DNA of 64,000 nt. It comes from Paenibacillus senegalensis JC66 (GTDB lineage Bacteria; Bacillota; Bacilli; Paenibacillales; NBRC-103111). The stretch covers positions 1,461,427 to 1,525,426 of the forward strand of contig NZ_HE610957.1 in the NCBI RefSeq assembly GCF_000285515.1. Reading direction: 5' to 3'. This document shows, in pieces, positions 62,583 through 64,000 of the stretch (its first letter is position 1; every line of letters begins with the position of its first letter). Below the pieces are notes generated by a model. It saw only the letters and a program-made list of their open reading frames with translations, had not been told where the DNA came from and made no database searches. The position numbers and the translations under genes were made by a program.

Positions 62583-63536
62583 ATGATTACTAAGCAGCAG
62601 TGGCATGGTGTCGATATTTATGTGCTGGAGAACGAGCAGCTCTCCTTTTCGTTGTGCCCTTCTATAGGCAATAACGGTTATCGCTTATTTGACAAAGCTG
62701 CTCAGCGGGAAGTACTCCGTGTACCGGATAATCCTTCTGTGTTAGCTGCTAGCCCGGTTCATTACGGAACTCCTGTTTTAACGCCGCCTAACCGGATCAA
62801 GAACGGCTATTTCAAAGTGGGCGAGCAAGAGTATCGCCTGGAACGCAACGAGAAAAACAATACCGGCAATCATATTCATGGTTTTTCCGTAGGCCGTCCA
62901 TGGAAAGTGACGGGGGCCAGCAAAGGAGAGGACAAGCTAACGATCACTTCTGAGTTCAGCACTGCGGATTTCCCGGAGCTGCTTGAGCAGTACCCCCATG
63001 AAATTTTAATGGAAATGACCTATGAGCTTTCAGGCTCAGCTTTACTGCAAAAGGTTGTCGTGCGTAACGACAGTTCTAAGCCTGCCCCGTTCGGTTTTGG
63101 TTTACATACTTGGTTTTTGCTTGACCATCAACCGGAGAAATGGCAGCTGCAGCTTCCCGTATCAGCCTCCTGGGAGCTCGGCTCAGATCTGACTCCAACC
63201 GGCAACCTGCTCCCTCTCGGAGACCTAGCAGAACTAACTAACGGAATTAACTTGCAGAACCGCAACCTCGATGATGTGTTCCAGATTGGGGAATACACTC
63301 CGCTGGCTGTGCTTCGTCGCGATAATTATGAAATTCGCTATGTTCCTTCAGCCGAATTTAAACAATGGGTTATTTACACAAAAGGAGTGACGGAGGACGT
63401 AATCTGCCTGGAGCCCTACACATGGGTTACCAATGCCCCTAATCTGTCTTTGGATGCAGATACAACCGGCTTCCGCACTATTGATCCGGGTAAAAAGCTC
63501 GAGCTGGAAGTGCTTTTGGAAATTCGGCACAGCTAA
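62583..63536 (+). CDS. Aldose 1-epimerase family protein
   Basis: Interconverts anomers of aldoses; galactose mutarotase fold. 317 residues. Seen: NRIKNGYF, NHIHGFSVGRPW with conserved His, FGFGLHTWF with the catalytic His, and CLEPYTWVTNAPN with the catalytic Glu. AAAGGAG lies 12 nt before the ATG, rather far. Stands alone, not in a sugar operon, so the natural sugar is unknown. Confidence 0.88.
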   Translation: MITKQQWHGVDIYVLENEQLSFSLCPSIGNNGYRLFDKAAQREVLRVPDNPSVLAASPVHYGTPVLTPPNRIKNGYFKVGEQEYRLERNEKNNTGNHIHGFSVGRPWKVTGASKGEDKLTITSEFSTADFPELLEQYPHEILMEMTYELSGSALLQKVVVRNDSSKPAPFGFGLHTWFLLDHQPEKWQLQLPVSASWELGSDLTPTGNLLPLGDLAELTNGINLQNRNLDDVFQIGEYTPLAVLRRDNYEIRYVPSAEFKQWVIYTKGVTEDVICLEPYTWVTNAPNLSLDADTTGFRTIDPGKKLELEVLLEIRHS

Positions 63537-63730
63537 CTTATTATATAATTCGTCCCGATGTATGGAAGCATCGGCTTGGATCGCTGGCAGAAGCGAGATG
63601 AATGCGATTTTTTAATTTTAACTCTAAACCTTACTCTAACACCTTGAATATAGTCATGCAGGAGTTGTGACCAGGCGGCCATGTTTCGTTCAAAACGCAG
63701 TCAGTAAGCCCGGCGAAGCTCTGCACTCAG
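63537..63730. other. Gene-free stretch after the aldose epimerase
   Basis: No gene, terminator or promoter recognised before the repeat copy that follows. Confidence 0.4.
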
Positions 63731-63773
63731 ACGATTTTTCGTTCAAATCCGGGCAATCGCACCTCAATCCCGG
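63731..63773 (+). repeat. Diverged single copy of the 52-bp repeat unit
   Basis: ACGATTTTTCGTTCAAATCC followed by GGGCAATCGCACCTCAATCC aligns along its length with the tandem units at 35.2-35.5 kb (there ACGATTTGTCATACAAATG, GGGTAATCGCACCTCAATCC), showing that the family is dispersed. Confidence 0.75.
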
Positions 63774-63831
63774 TCAAGTCCTAAATTGTGTGTAAAATGC
63801 TTCTCGGTTAGAAGGGCGAAGCTGAGGTGCC

Positions 63832-63987
63832 GGGCTTGACATGGAGCCTCTATGGGCATGATTTCGAGCGAACACGGCGAAGGGGAAACTAACGCTTCGC
63901 CAGGCGAACTAGCCTATCATGCCCACCTCTCCATGTAAAGCCCTTATCCGACACGTTGGATGCTTGTAGGGGCTTTCTTCTTTTTTT
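63832..63987 (+). ncRNA. Structured RNA element with alternative terminator pairing
   Basis: Three stacked helices: GGGCTT-ACATGGAG with CTCCATGT-AAGCCC (63832-63846/63929-63943), GGGCATGAT with ATCATGCCC (63854-63862/63916-63924), and GGCGAAG with CTTCGCC (63876-63882/63895-63901). The 3' strand AAAGCCC can instead pair with GGGCTTT (63970-63976), which is followed by CTTC and seven T residues, a terminator. The two pairings exclude each other, as in a riboswitch or attenuator; the controlled gene would lie beyond the window. No known class recognised. It could also be a long palindromic repeat next to an ordinary terminator. Confidence 0.5.
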
Positions 63988-64000
63988 GTTCCTGTTCCTC

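Noticed and set aside
63790..63990. 6S RNA, tmRNA or SRP RNA
   Set aside because: Helical layout is reminiscent of 6S RNA, but conserved sequences of these RNAs are not seen; kept as an unassigned structured element.

Overview
The window comes from the chromosome of an endospore-forming Firmicute, most likely Paenibacillus or a close relative. Evidence: strong AGGAGG ribosome sites, frequent GTG and TTG starts, sporulation and germination genes (a Spo0E-type phosphatase, a YjcZ-type peptide, cwlJ-gerQ), the Firmicute primosome proteins DnaI and DnaB, a T-box upstream of trpS, and long stretches whose gene content recalls the Bacillus yui/yum/yut region. It is mostly ordinary core chromosome with one clear accessory block. 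I see no rRNA, tRNA, CRISPR array, transposase or prophage.

Layout. 1-5.5 kb: uvrC (cut by the left edge), trxA, a small membrane protein, dnaI and dnaB. 5.6-15.1 kb: redox, heme and Fe-S genes: yuiB-like, coproheme decarboxylase hemQ, type II NADH dehydrogenase, ferredoxin-NADP reductase, an A-type Fe-S carrier, spo0E-like, mqnE (futalosine route to menaquinone), yutJ-, yuzB- and yutI/NifU-like genes. Together these make or use heme, Fe-S clusters and menaquinone for electron transfer. 15.1-16.8 kb: an SDR protein lacking the usual catalytic serine and a HEPN-like protein. 16.9-27.5 kb is the accessory block: an LplABC-type sugar ABC importer (two permeases and a lipoprotein), an AraC-type membrane sensor-regulator broken by a one-base frameshift, a GntR domain fused to a solute-binding-protein domain, and a Tat-exported beta-helix protein whose strong promoter carries a cre-like site. 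It looks like a carbohydrate-uptake locus without its own ATPase or recognisable hydrolase.

27.6-30.4 kb: ctaA, a thioredoxin-like protein, and an SPFH protein paired with a ribbon-helix-helix protein. 30.4-31.2 kb holds decayed reading frames. 31.2-35.0 kb: a two-component system (response regulator frameshifted in an A7 run) and two PepSY proteins. Both PepSY promoters carry 11-bp-phased direct repeats at the same distance from the -10 box, so the regulator probably drives both. 35.0-37.6 kb: tandem repeats around a stalk-domain lipoprotein. 37.7-48.8 kb: a DUF2515 protein with an alanine-rich insert, a YtgP/MurJ-like flippase, DUF456, HAD phosphatase, asnB, a class B penicillin-binding protein and a membrane-transglutaminase fusion. 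49-54.9 kb: MFS transporter, YjcZ-like peptide, Toprim protein, AEC transporter, SCO1 and ctaB (with ctaA, cytochrome oxidase assembly), then cwlJ-gerQ. 55-64 kb: a heterodimeric ABC exporter, yfhP-like, ylaF-like, T-box-trpS, an aldose epimerase, and a highly structured non-coding element near the right edge.

The points most worth following are the GntR/solute-binding fusion with its importer, the phased repeats of the PepSY regulon, the two single-base frameshifts in A7 runs, the 52-bp tandem repeat with a dispersed relative 28 kb away, and the switch-like RNA structure at the right end. I found no clear defence system.
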